Assembly: GCF_014353015.1 (NCBI RefSeq)
Contig: NZ_CP060704.1
Coordinates: forward strand, 62,001 to 126,000
Direction: 5' to 3'
Length of the DNA: 64,000 nt
From: Chitinimonas koreensis
Lineage (GTDB): Bacteria; Pseudomonadota; Gammaproteobacteria; Burkholderiales; Chitinimonadaceae
The notes beneath the pieces are model-generated. The model had not been told where the DNA came from, ran no database searches, and worked only from the letters and a program-made list of their open reading frames with translations. The position numbers and the translations under genes were made by a program. Below, in pieces: positions 20,014 through 28,203 of the stretch (positions within the stretch are counted from its first letter, which is position 1; each line of letters starts with the position of its first letter).

Positions 20014-21141
20014 ATGCCCGACCAGCCCATCAAGCTCGCCATCGTCCGCCAGAAATACAACCCCGCCGGCGGCGCCGAGCGCTTCGTCAGCCGCGCTATC
20101 GCGGCGCTGGCCGGCTCGGTCGAGGTCACGCTGGTCACGCGCAGATGGGAGGAGCACGCCGGCTACCGCAGCCTGAAGGTCGACCCGTTCTACCTCGGCA
20201 GCGTCTGGCGCGAATGGAGCTTCGCCCGCGGCGTGGCGCGCGCGCTCGACGGCGCCGGCTTCGACCTGGTGCAGTCGCATGAGCGCATCGCCTGCTGCGA
20301 TCTCTACCGCGCCGGCGACGGCGTGCACCGCGAATGGCTGGCGCAGCGCCGCCGCCAGCTCGGCCCGCTGGCGCGGCTCGGGCTGTGGTTCAACCCGCTG
20401 CACCACTACGCGCTGGCGGCCGAGAAGAAGCTGTTCACCAGTCCCCGGCTGCGTGCCGTGATCTGCAATTCGCAGATGGTGAAGGACGAGCTCAAGCACT
20501 GGTTCGGCCTGCCCGACGAGCGCCTGCGGGTGATCTACAGCGGCATCGACGCCGAGGCCTTCTCGCCGCAGCGCGCCCGTGCCCGGCGCGACGCCATGCG
20601 GCAGCAGCTGGGCATCGCGCCCGATGCGGCGGTGCTGGCCTACGTCGGCTCGGGCTTCGAGCGCAAGGGCGTGGCGACCTGCCTCGCCGCGCTGGCCGCG
20701 GCCGGCGGCGAGACGCGGCTGGTGGTGGTCGGCCACGACAAGCGCGCGCGCCGCTACCAAGCGCAGGCCGCCGCGCTCGGCATCGCCGGGAGGGTGCATT
20801 TCGTCGGTGCGCAGAAGAACGTGCAGGACTGGTACGGCATGGCCGACGCGCTGTTCCTGCCGACGCTGTACGACCCCTTCCCCAACGTGGCGCTCGAGGC
20901 CTTCGCCTGCGGCCTGCCGGTGCTGACCAGCCGCAAGTCGGGCGCGGCCGAGTTCGTGCGCGAGGGCGAGAACGGCTTCGTGCGCGACGCGCTCGACCAC
21001 GCCGGCTTCGCGGCATTGATCGCGGCGCGGCCGAAGGCGGCCGATTGGGCGGGGATGGGCGAGGCGGCGCGGGCGACGATCCTGCCCTATACGCCGGCGG
21101 CGATGGCGGAGCGGCTGACGGGCTATACGCCGAATTGTTGA
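20014..21141 (+). CDS. glycosyltransferase family 4, WaaG-like (LPS core assembly)
   Basis: A 375-residue GT-B enzyme. The N-terminal domain begins KLAIVRQKYNPAGGAERFVS, the acceptor-side signature of LPS core glucosyl or heptosyl transferases. The C-terminal nucleotide-sugar domain has VIYSGIDAEAFSPQ, LAYVGSGFERKGV and TLYDPFPNVALEAFACGLPV with the EX7E-type motif. The sugar specificity is not certain. No other LPS genes are adjacent. Start at ATG 20014; the ribosome binding site is weak. Confidence 0.85.
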   Translation: MPDQPIKLAIVRQKYNPAGGAERFVSRAIAALAGSVEVTLVTRRWEEHAGYRSLKVDPFYLGSVWREWSFARGVARALDGAGFDLVQSHERIACCDLYRAGDGVHREWLAQRRRQLGPLARLGLWFNPLHHYALAAEKKLFTSPRLRAVICNSQMVKDELKHWFGLPDERLRVIYSGIDAEAFSPQRARARRDAMRQQLGIAPDAAVLAYVGSGFERKGVATCLAALAAAGGETRLVVVGHDKRARRYQAQAAALGIAGRVHFVGAQKNVQDWYGMADALFLPTLYDPFPNVALEAFACGLPVLTSRKSGAAEFVREGENGFVRDALDHAGFAALIAARPKAADWAGMGEAARATILPYTPAAMAERLTGYTPNC

Positions 21142-21183
21142 CTGCGCGCCGCTGAGCCAGGCGAATTGCCTGGCTGATTCCGT

Positions 21184-21981
21184 TCAGCCCCTGGGCCACC
21201 AGCACAAGCTGGCCAGCCGCTCGCGCGGCGCGAAGCCGAGCGAGGCGTAGATGCGGCGCGCATGCTCATGCTCGTCGGCCAGCATCACCAGCCGCTCGGC
21301 GCGGGCGAAGCCCTGCTGCGCCACCCGGTGCACCAGCGTGCGGCAGATGCCGCGGCCGCGGTAGGCGGCATCGGTCAGTACCGCCTGGAAGCGGCCGGTC
21401 GCGCCCTCGAAATACAGCCCGAGCTGCGCCACCAGCCGGCCGTCGAGCCAGGCGCCGTGCCAGCCGCCGCGGCCCTGTCCGCTCAACTGGCGGTACATGC
21501 GCTGCTTGGCGGCGAGGTGGCGGCGGTAGCTGTCCTCGGGATAGCGGCCGCCATCGTCGGCGATGTTCAGCGCGGTCCAGGCCGCCCAGTCGGCGTCGTC
21601 GCGGAAGGCGCGGATCTCGAGGCCGGTGTGCGGCCGCGGCGGGGCGACCAGGTCGGCGGCTTCGGCCAGCATCACCACGGTCTCCTGCAGCGCGTAGCCG
21701 TCGGCCATGAAGCCGTCGACCGCCGGCGCCGCAGCCCCTGCCGCCACCGGCCACATGAAGGTGCGGTGCTGGATGCGCGGCGGCGTGCCGACCCGCGCGG
21801 CGAAATCGGCTTCGAGCCGGCCGCGGTCGGCGTCGCTCGGCGCCGCGTCGAGCACCAGCAGGTTGCCGAAGTAGAAGTCCGGGTTGCCTGGCGTGCGAAC
21901 CACCGTGTAGCCGCTCGCCTGTTCGATCTGGCCGGCGGCGCGGTGGAACAGCATCTCGCTGTCCAGCCCCCAGCGGCTCAT
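21184..21981 (-). CDS. GNAT family N-acetyltransferase
   Basis: A 265-residue protein. The C-terminal GNAT fold is seen in GAWLDGRLVAQLGLYF, the acetyl-CoA loop DAAYRGRGICRTLVHRVA and YASLGFAPRERL. The N-terminal 130 residues (FRAAGQ...NPDFYFGNLLVL) are not a known domain to me. The ATG at 21981 overlaps the stop of parE (ATGA), so the two are co-translated. The substrate is unknown. Confidence 0.85.
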   Translation of the reverse strand: MSRWGLDSEMLFHRAAGQIEQASGYTVVRTPGNPDFYFGNLLVLDAAPSDADRGRLEADFAARVGTPPRIQHRTFMWPVAAGAAAPAVDGFMADGYALQETVVMLAEAADLVAPPRPHTGLEIRAFRDDADWAAWTALNIADDGGRYPEDSYRRHLAAKQRMYRQLSGQGRGGWHGAWLDGRLVAQLGLYFEGATGRFQAVLTDAAYRGRGICRTLVHRVAQQGFARAERLVMLADEHEHARRIYASLGFAPRERLASLCWWPRG

Positions 21982-23951
21982 ATGTCGCCTTCGGCCAGGT
22001 TGCCGTTCTCTTCCAGCCAGGCGCGCCGGCTGCTCGCCTCGCCCTTGCCCATCAGCATGGTCATGATGCGGCGGGTATCGTCCTCGATCGCGTCGAAGTC
22101 GATCTGCAGCGTCCGGCGCGTATCGGGGTTCATGGTGGTCTCGAACAGCTGCTCGGCGTTCATTTCGCCGAGGCCCTTGAAGCGGCTGATGCTCCAGGCG
22201 CCTTCGCGCACCTTCTCCAGCCGCAGCTTGTCGAGCACGGCTTCCAGCTCGCCGTCGTCGAGCGCGTAGAACTTGCGCGGCGGCTTGTTCTTGCCCGAGC
22301 CGGCCACGTCGATGCGATACAGCGGCGGCTGGGCGATGTGGATGTGGCCGTGCTTCACCAGCTGCGGGAAGTGGCGGCAGAACAGCGTCAGCAGCAGCAC
22401 CTGGATGTGCGAGCCGTCGACGTCGGCGTCGGACATCACCAGGATCTTGCCGTAGCGCAGGCCGCTGAGGTCGGCCGGGCCGTCGGCCTTGTGCGGGTCG
22501 ACGCCGATCGCCACCGCGATGTCGTGGATCTCGTTGTTGCCGAACAGTTCGCCGGCGTCGACTTCCCACGAGTTCAGCACCTTGCCGCGCAAGGGCAGGA
22601 TGGCCTGGAAGTCCTTGTCGCGGCCCTGCTTGGCGCTGCCGCCGGCGCTGTCGCCCTCGACCAGGAACAGCTCGCGGCGCGAGACGTCCTCGCTCAGGCA
22701 GTCGGTCAGCTTGCCGGGCAGCACGGCCACGCCGCTCGACTTCTTCTTCACCACCGTCTTGGCCGCCTTCATGCGGCTCTGCGCCTGGCGGATCGCCAGC
22801 TCGGCCAGCTTCTTGCCGTAGTCCAGGTGCTCGTTGAGCCACAGCTCGAACGGATCGCGCACCTGGGTCGACACCAGCCGCAGCGCATCGCGGCTCGACA
22901 GCCGCTCCTTGGTCTGGCCCTGGAACTGCGGATCGAGCACCTTGGCCGACAGCACGAAGCTGGCGCGGGCGAACAGATCCTCCGGCAACAGCTTGACGCC
23001 CTTGGGCAGCAGGTTGTGCAGGTCGATGAAGTTCTTCACCGCGTTGAACACGCCGTCGCGCAGGCCGGTCTCGTGGGTGCCGCCCGACGGCGTCGGGATC
23101 AGGTTGACGTAGCTTTCGCGCGCGATGCCGCCCTCCTCGGTCCAGGTGATGACCCAGGCGGCGCCCTCGCCCTTGGAGAAGCTGTCGCTCTCCTCGGTGA
23201 TGTAACGCTCGCCGCGGAACAGCGGCACGATCAGTTCGGCGTCGGCCAGCTGCTCGTTCAGGTAGCCGGCCAGGCCGTCGGGATAGCTCCAGGCCTGGGT
23301 GTCGCGGCTGCCGTCCTTCTTCTCGACGATCAGCGTGACCGTGATGCCGGGCAGCAGCACCGCCTTGGAGCGCAGGATGTGGGCCAGCTCGCCCATCGGG
23401 ATATTGGGCGAATCGAAATACTTGGGATCGGGCCAGCAGCGCACCGTGGTGCCGGTGTTCTTCTTGCCGACCTCCTTCAGCATGGCCAGCGGCTCGATCA
23501 CGAAGCCGTCGCCGAAGGCCAGCGCATGCTCGGCGCCGTCGCGCTTGACGCGTACCTCGAGCCGGGTCGACAGCGCATTGGTCACGCTGACGCCGACGCC
23601 GTGCAGGCCGCCGGAGAAGCTGTAGGCGCCGCCGTCCTTCTTGTTGAACTTGCCGCCGGCATGCAGCTGGGTGAACACCACCTCGACGGCCGGCACCCCC
23701 ATCTCGGGATGGATGCCGACCGGGATGCCGCGGCCGTCGTCGGCCACCGCGATCGAGCCGTCCTGGTGGACCGTCACCTCGATCGACTTGGCGTAGCCGG
23801 CCAAGGCTTCGTCGGCGGCGTTGTCGATCACTTCCTGGACGATGTGGAGCGGGTTCTCGGTGCGGGTATACATGCCCGGCCGGTGCTTCACCGGCTCCAG
23901 GCCCTTGAGCACCTTGACCGAGGATTCGTCGTATTGCGGGGCGGCGGCCAT
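21978..23951 (-). CDS. parE: DNA topoisomerase IV subunit B
   Basis: A 657-residue ATPase subunit of the decatenating topoisomerase. The GHKL ATPase domain has EVIDNAADEALAGYAKSIEV, DDGRGIPVGIHPEMG and SGGLHGVGVSVTNALS; the transducer and Toprim domain has LVEGDSAGGSAKQGRDKDFQ and MSDADVDGSHIQVLLLTL. The length (657) fits ParE, not GyrB, which has a ~170-residue insertion. parC is not in the window. Confidence 0.96.
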   Translation of the reverse strand: MAAAPQYDESSVKVLKGLEPVKHRPGMYTRTENPLHIVQEVIDNAADEALAGYAKSIEVTVHQDGSIAVADDGRGIPVGIHPEMGVPAVEVVFTQLHAGGKFNKKDGGAYSFSGGLHGVGVSVTNALSTRLEVRVKRDGAEHALAFGDGFVIEPLAMLKEVGKKNTGTTVRCWPDPKYFDSPNIPMGELAHILRSKAVLLPGITVTLIVEKKDGSRDTQAWSYPDGLAGYLNEQLADAELIVPLFRGERYITEESDSFSKGEGAAWVITWTEEGGIARESYVNLIPTPSGGTHETGLRDGVFNAVKNFIDLHNLLPKGVKLLPEDLFARASFVLSAKVLDPQFQGQTKERLSSRDALRLVSTQVRDPFELWLNEHLDYGKKLAELAIRQAQSRMKAAKTVVKKKSSGVAVLPGKLTDCLSEDVSRRELFLVEGDSAGGSAKQGRDKDFQAILPLRGKVLNSWEVDAGELFGNNEIHDIAVAIGVDPHKADGPADLSGLRYGKILVMSDADVDGSHIQVLLLTLFCRHFPQLVKHGHIHIAQPPLYRIDVAGSGKNKPPRKFYALDDGELEAVLDKLRLEKVREGAWSISRFKGLGEMNAEQLFETTMNPDTRRTLQIDFDAIEDDTRRIMTMLMGKGEASSRRAWLEENGNLAEGDI

Positions 23952-24038
23952 GTTCGATCCTTGTTGCGGCGATTGGCGCGGAGTCTAGGGGGGCGGGCCG
24001 CGGCGGGCAAGCGGGCACGGGCTTGCGAGCGGCAATGG

Positions 24039-24070
24039 AAAAAGCCGCTGATCGAGGATCAGCGGCTTTT
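24039..24070 (-). terminator. terminator of tRNA-fMet
   Basis: On the minus strand a stem of about 13 bp (aaaagccgctgat / atcagcggctttt, loop cctcg) ends in a T run. It starts 7 bp after the tRNA 3' end and precedes parE. Confidence 0.8.
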
Positions 24071-24076
24071 GGAATC

Positions 24077-24152
<76 letters not shown>

Positions 24153-24250
24153 ACAGAGAGGCCGGATTATGTCGACCTCGTTACGCTTCGTCAAGCGTCT
24201 TGTGCAAAAAGTTTCATTCGGGCCGGTTCGCGGCCGGCCATCGAGGGAAC

Positions 24251-24320
24251 GTAGGAGCGGCTTCAGCCGCGAATCGGTTCAACATCTACCGGTGCCATTC
24301 GCGGCTGAAGCCGCTCCTAC
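24251..24320. repeat. REP pair, GCGGCT family (C)
   Basis: GTAGGAGCGGCTTCAGCCGC ... GCGGCTGAAGCCGCTCCTAC, a 70-bp inverted pair between tRNA-fMet and mipA/ompV. It is followed 30 bp later by a REP of the second family. Confidence 0.85.
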
Positions 24321-24349
24321 AAGGTCGTTCATTCGATCGCGCAGCTTTC

Positions 24350-24418
24350 GTAGGTCGGGCTGTATGCCCGACGGCGACGCCGGATCGACAGTGCTGTCGG
24401 GTGTAAAACCCGACCTAC
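24350..24418. repeat. REP pair, GTCGGG family (C2)
   Basis: GTAGGTCGGGCTGTATGCCC ... GGGTGTAAAACCCGACCTAC, ending about 13 bp from the mipA stop codon. The same family occurs at 29447, 31577 (inside ygiQ) and 56379. Confidence 0.85.
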
Positions 24419-24431
24419 GGGGCCGGAGCGC

Positions 24432-25232
24432 TCAGCGTTCGTCGCTGCGGTAGAAGCGCCAGGCCAACCCGATGCCCGCGCTCAGATTGGTCTTGCGCTT
24501 GACCAGCGGGCTGTCGGCGAAACGGGCGCCGCCGACCTGGTCGGCCCGCAGGAAGGTGCCGAGCCACCAGTCGCCGAAGCTGCGGCTGGCCGACAGCGTG
24601 CCCTGCAGGCCGCCGTAGCCGCCGCGTGCGCGGTAAGCCGGCCGCTCAGCGGTGGCGTAGCGCGCGTCGACGTCGTAGAAGTAGGCATGCTGGCGGCGGT
24701 CGCCGAACAGCGCGCCGGCGCTCAGGCCCATGCCCCAGTCCCGGCCCTGGCGCCATTCGACGCCGATCTTCGGATTGAACACGTTGCCGACGTGGCGCAC
24801 GCGCCAGTCGTCGAACGAGGCCACCGCGCGCAGCGGCAGCACCAGCTCGACCCGCACCGGGTCGGCGGCGGCGCTGAGCCGGTACTTGAACGAGGGGCCG
24901 ATCTCCAGCGTCGGGTCGAGTTCGGGCATGCCGGCGCGCGCGCGGTTCTTCTCGCTCTTCACCGGCGGCGTGGCGTTCAGGCTCAGGTCGAATTCGGTGC
25001 GCTCGCCCTGGAACAGCAGGCCGCGCACGCCGGCGCGCGAGACCTGCAGCCGTTCGCCCTGGTAGCTGAGGTAGGGCAGGGGCAGCAGGTAGCCCTGCTG
25101 CTCGTCGCTGCCGCGGTAGTCGGGCAGTCTCAGCGCGGTGGCGCCGATGCCGAGTTCGAGGCGGGCATCGTCGGCGGCGAAGGCCGGGGTGGCCAGGACG
25201 AGGGGGAGGATCGTGAGGGCGGCAGCACGCAT
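24432..25232 (-). CDS. MipA/OmpV family outer-membrane protein
   Basis: A 266-residue beta-barrel. The signal peptide MRAAALTILPLVLATPAFA is followed by alternating amphipathic strands. The family features LGIGATALRLPDYRGSDEQ near the N-terminus and the C-terminal AGIGLAWRFYRSDER are seen; many members end in an aromatic residue, while here the chain ends SDER. Members act as murein-enzyme scaffold (MipA) or porin-like proteins. Confidence 0.88.
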   Translation of the reverse strand: MRAAALTILPLVLATPAFAADDARLELGIGATALRLPDYRGSDEQQGYLLPLPYLSYQGERLQVSRAGVRGLLFQGERTEFDLSLNATPPVKSEKNRARAGMPELDPTLEIGPSFKYRLSAAADPVRVELVLPLRAVASFDDWRVRHVGNVFNPKIGVEWRQGRDWGMGLSAGALFGDRRQHAYFYDVDARYATAERPAYRARGGYGGLQGTLSASRSFGDWWLGTFLRADQVGGARFADSPLVKRKTNLSAGIGLAWRFYRSDER

Positions 25233-25307
25233 GGCGGAGTGGGCGGCGAGGGAAAGCAGGCAGTCTAGCAGCCGGCCGGGCCCGATTCGCCGCGACCGGG
25301 CCGATCG

Positions 25308-26534
25308 CTAGCCGGCCGCCAGCAGCGCGGCCAGCTCCATCGGTGCGCGTTCGATACGCACCGTCGGCGTGCCGTGCCAGTCGGCGCAGCGGCGGATCGC
25401 GGCGCCGAGGTCGCCGGCCAGCCGCTGCGATACCCGCACGCCGGGCTCGAGATACAGCGCCTTCACCTCGAACACGCCCTGCTGGCGATGCGCCTTGGCG
25501 TCGAGCCGGCCGACCAGCCGGTTGCGGCTCAGCAGCGGCAGCACGAAGTAGCCGTACTGGCGCTTGGGCGCCGGCGTGTAGCACTCGATGCGGTAGTCGA
25601 AATCCCACAGCTCGGTGGCGCGCTTGCGGTCCCACACCACCGGGTCGAACGGCGACAGCAGCGTGGTGACGGTCGAGCCCAGCGTGCCGGCCTCGGCCGC
25701 CGGCAGGTGCTCGGCCAGCGAGGCGTGGACGAACACGTCGTGCTTCCAGCCCTCGATGCGCGCCGGCAAGAGCTCGCCGGCATCGGCCAGCGCATGCAGC
25801 GCGGCGTCGTACTTGCCGCGGCGCAGCCGGTAGTAGTCGCCGACCCAGCCGGCCTTGACCACGCCGAGCGCCCGGCACGAGCGCCGCACCATCTCCGCCT
25901 GGGCCGCCTCGAACGTCGGCGTGTCGCGGCCGTCGTCCCAGCCGGCCGGGAAGGTCTTGGCCAGCACGCGCTCGGCCAGATCGTAGACGCGCTGGAAGTT
26001 GCGCCGCTCGGTCACCATCAGCCGGCCGGTGGTGAACAGCACCTCGAGGTGGCGCTTCTCCGGCTTCCAGTCCCACCAGCCGTTGCCGCGGCCGCCCTGG
26101 CGCTCGAAATCGGCCGAGCGCACCGGGCCGTGTTCGCGGATGCGGCCGGTCATCTCGGCGATCTCGGCCTGGTGCGCCTCGAGCCAGCGCGCCGAGAACT
26201 TCCAGCCCATCGCCGCCGGGTCGAGCATGCGGTGGCGCAGCAGGCCGTAGTCCTCGGTCGGCACGAAGCAGGCCTCGTGCGCCCAGTATTCGTACAGCGC
26301 GCCCTCGGCCAGCCATTGTTCCAGCCATTCCTGCGGATAGGCGCCGAGCCGGCTCCACAGCACCAGGTAGGGGCTGCGCGCCACCACGTGGATGGTGTCG
26401 ATCTGCAGCAGCGCCATGCGGCGGATGGCGGCCAGCACGTCGGCCTTGGCCGCCTTGCGGCGCGGCGGCGCGAGCAGGCCCTGGGCGGCGAGGTGCAGGG
26501 CGCGGGCGGCGGGGAGCGAGAGATGGATCGTCAT
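25308..26534 (-). CDS. ycaQ: YcaQ-type winged-helix protein (crosslink-repair DNA glycosylase family)
   Basis: A 408-residue HTH_42 protein. IRRMALLQIDTIHVVARSPY near residue 45 is the family helix-turn-helix signature, with ALYEYWAHEACFVP shortly after and LLSPFDPVVWDRKRATELWD toward the C-terminus. E. coli YcaQ unhooks interstrand DNA crosslinks; the QxD-type catalytic region is present (LLQIDTI). The ATG at 26534 has no strong ribosome binding site. A decayed partial copy lies 1.3 kb away at 27823-28138 on the same strand. Confidence 0.87.
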   Translation of the reverse strand: MTIHLSLPAARALHLAAQGLLAPPRRKAAKADVLAAIRRMALLQIDTIHVVARSPYLVLWSRLGAYPQEWLEQWLAEGALYEYWAHEACFVPTEDYGLLRHRMLDPAAMGWKFSARWLEAHQAEIAEMTGRIREHGPVRSADFERQGGRGNGWWDWKPEKRHLEVLFTTGRLMVTERRNFQRVYDLAERVLAKTFPAGWDDGRDTPTFEAAQAEMVRRSCRALGVVKAGWVGDYYRLRRGKYDAALHALADAGELLPARIEGWKHDVFVHASLAEHLPAAEAGTLGSTVTTLLSPFDPVVWDRKRATELWDFDYRIECYTPAPKRQYGYFVLPLLSRNRLVGRLDAKAHRQQGVFEVKALYLEPGVRVSQRLAGDLGAAIRRCADWHGTPTVRIERAPMELAALLAAG

Positions 26535-26821
26535 GGCGGGCGGGGCGGAACGCGGAGTGCGCCAGCATGGCGAGCCGGCCCGGCGCTGGCAAGCGGGCCG
26601 GCGCGCTTGCCGCGGATTCGGCTTCGGCGCGAGCGGGCCCATTATCGCGGCCGATGGTCACACCGGGTTCGTCCGGCTCGGCTGCTGCGGCGGGCCGTCC
26701 CGTTCCGGTGCGCGGCTGCTGCACCGGAATGCCGCGCCGCCGGCGCTCCGATCGGCCCTGCCACGGTGGATTCGAACCGGCTGCCCCTGCCGGCCATGCG
26801 GCAAAATCCGCCGGCGGGTAG

Positions 26822-26848
26822 CATTCTTATGTGAATGTTTTAAGAATG
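26822..26848. promoter_or_regulatory. inverted repeat, possible operator upstream of pixA
   Basis: CATTCTTA at 26822-26829 and its exact complement TAAGAATG at 26841-26848 are separated by 11 bp, centre to centre 19 bp or about two helical turns, as in many dimer binding sites. No regulator gene is adjacent. Confidence 0.4.
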
Positions 26849-26881
26849 TTCCGGGTCGCTTTTAATTCCAATGGTTACTGT

Positions 26882-26914
26882 CAGGTTAAACAGGTTAAAT
26901 ATCCTACGATATTT
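26882..26914. promoter_or_regulatory. direct repeat plus palindrome overlapping the putative -35 of pixA
   Basis: CAGGTTAAA is repeated head to tail (26882-26890, 26891-26899) and runs into a perfect palindrome AAATATC-ctac-GATATTT (26897-26914), whose last bases overlap the candidate -35. Such a layout suits a repressor or activator site. Confidence 0.45.
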
Positions 26915-26942
26915 GCGGCGCGCTTGAATATTGCCCTATAAA
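26913..26942 (+). promoter_or_regulatory. candidate sigma-70 promoter of the pixA gene
   Basis: TTGCGG (26913-26918) and TATAAA (26937-26942) with an 18-bp spacer. Just downstream, ATGCACCG (26956-26963) and CGGTGCAT (26975-26982) form a perfect 8-bp inverted repeat that would lie in the first part of the transcript. A transcript from here would have a leader of about 150 nt. Confidence 0.4.
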
Positions 26943-27100
26943 TCAAGAGGCCCGGATGCACCGCATTCAGGGCTCGGTGCATAGGCATATCGTCGCAACA
27001 TAGGGCGATTTCCGATGCGCCGACAGATCGGTCGGCCAAAATCGATAATTAGGATGAGGTCGGGCCGTTTTCACGAAGATGTTAAAAGGAGGAATTAATC

Positions 27101-27655
27101 ATGGCAAAAGTCAGTACCGCACTCTCGGCTACTTCCCAGCATCTGACCATCAACGTCATGACGACGATGGACGTCGATGCGATCATTGCGCAATACGGCA
27201 GCCTCAGCTCGCAACCGACCGCACCGACCCCGATCGGCCACCAGAACATCTGGATGGTGTCCGACGATCCGCGCGGCTGGAGCACCAATGGCGATCCGGC
27301 CAACATCTCGCTGAACGCCCACGTCGGCGATACGCTGTCGTTCTTCTGCAGCAGCATGTCCGACAATTCCGACAGCGCCGCCTTCATTTACCAGATTTCG
27401 GGCGGCGGAGCCGTGCTCAATCCGTCCACGGTGAATGTCATCACCCTGCAGCAGGCTGCCCAGCCGACGGCACCCAATGCCTATCCTTTCGAGGGCGTCA
27501 GGGAAAGCTTTTCCAGCTGCGACGCCAAGGTGGCACAGCAAGGCACCGCCCAGAACTTCTGGGTGAGCGCCGCGCTGTTCACCCTGGACGACAGCGGCGA
27601 GCGCCAGGTGCTGGCCGGCTATGTGTCCTGGGATCCGACCGTCGTGGTGTCCTGA
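27101..27655 (+). CDS. PixA/AidA family inclusion-body protein
   Basis: A 184-residue protein of the PF12306-type family. Family features: MTTMDVDAIIAQYGSLSSQP near residue 20, GHQNIWMVSDDPRGW, DTLSFFCSSMSDNSD, and AALFTLDDSGERQVLAGYVS WDP at the C-terminus. PixA forms crystalline-type inclusions in Xenorhabdus, and AidA homologues are quorum-regulated in Burkholderia and Ralstonia; the molecular function is unresolved. A strong AAAGGAGG lies 9 bp before the ATG. There is no signal peptide. The gene has its own AT-rich control region and a strong terminator, an isolated expression unit. Confidence 0.9.
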   Translation: MAKVSTALSATSQHLTINVMTTMDVDAIIAQYGSLSSQPTAPTPIGHQNIWMVSDDPRGWSTNGDPANISLNAHVGDTLSFFCSSMSDNSDSAAFIYQISGGGAVLNPSTVNVITLQQAAQPTAPNAYPFEGVRESFSSCDAKVAQQGTAQNFWVSAALFTLDDSGERQVLAGYVSWDPTVVVS

Positions 27656-27701
27656 ACAACGGTGATTCGTTGATCGAGGCTGTTTGACAGCCTGGATATT
27701 G

Positions 27702-27732
27702 AGCAGGCGGACCTCCGGTCCGCCTGCTTTTT
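27702..27732 (+). terminator. Rho-independent terminator of pixA
   Basis: A perfect 12-bp stem agcaggcggacc / ggtccgcctgct with loop tcc is followed by a T run, 47 bp after the stop codon. Confidence 0.9.
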
Positions 27733-27763
27733 CGTCGGGGGAACCGGCGAGGGCCATCATGCG

Positions 27764-27822
27764 GCGCGATAGAATCGCCCCTCTCCCTTCTCCGGACCGA
27801 CTGCCATGGCGCTCGGCGCAAC
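27764..27822 (+). pseudogene. remnant of the yaeQ promoter and start
   Basis: About 60 bp match the region just upstream of and including the yaeQ start (29945-30007): gcgatagaatcgc, then ctccggaccgactgccatgg, then cgctcggcgcaacc. The match ends a few codons into yaeQ and the sequence switches to ycaQ. It carries a duplicate TAGAAT box at 27770-27775. Confidence 0.75.
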
Positions 27823-28138
27823 CCTCGAACACGCCCTGCTGGCGCTTGGGCGCCGGCGTGTAGCACTCGATGCGGTAGTCGAAATCCCGCAGCCCGGTGG
27901 CGCGCTTGCGGTCCCACACCACCGGGTCGAACGGCGACAGCAGCGTGGTGACGGTCGAACCCGGCATGCCGGCCTCGGCCGCCGGCAGGTGCTCGGCCGG
28001 CGAGGCGTGGACGAACATGACGTGCTTCCAGCCCTCGATGCGCCGGCAAGAGCGCGCCGGTATCGGCCAGCGCATGCAGCGCGGCGTCGTACTTGCCGCG
28101 GCGCAGCCGGTAGTGGTCGCCGACCCAGCCAGCCTTGC
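27823..28138 (-). pseudogene. ycaQ fragment with internal deletion and frameshift
   Basis: About 315 bp closely match the ycaQ segment 25469-25852 on the same strand, encoding for example GSTVTTLLSPFDPVVWDRKR. A 75-bp piece is missing exactly between two ctggcg repeats (25482 and 25557 in the intact gene), and a 2-bp loss near 28040 breaks the frame. The fragment lacks start and end, so it is a non-functional partial duplicate. The plus-strand reading from the yaeQ start into it is a chance chimeric frame. Confidence 0.85.
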
Positions 28139-28151
28139 GTACGGGCCGGGC

Positions 28152-28175
28152 ATTCGCGGCTGAAGCCGCGCCTAC
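28152..28175. repeat. half REP, GCGGCT family (D)
   Basis: Only one arm, ATTCGCGGCTGAAGCCGC followed by gcctac, is present. It adjoins the ycaQ fragment junction and lies 29 bp before the threonine aldolase start. A lone half unit at a rearrangement edge suggests the REP took part in, or was cut by, the event. Confidence 0.7.
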
Positions 28176-28203
28176 CGCATCTCCTTCCCTGCAGAGTGTT
28201 CCC

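Larger units (their letters stand above)
26535..27100. other. AT-rich leader of the PixA-family gene
   Basis: Bases up to about 26820 look like ordinary GC-rich DNA without a gene. From about 26821 the composition drops sharply, with T/A runs and several inverted and direct repeats that are listed separately. The long leader, the strong ribosome binding site and the repeats suggest tight control of the downstream gene, or acquisition as a unit from a lower-GC source. Confidence 0.6.

Noticed and set aside
24153..24250. Possible attachment site next to tRNA-fMet
   Set aside because: No integrase, no duplicated tRNA end and no composition change nearby; only REP elements follow.
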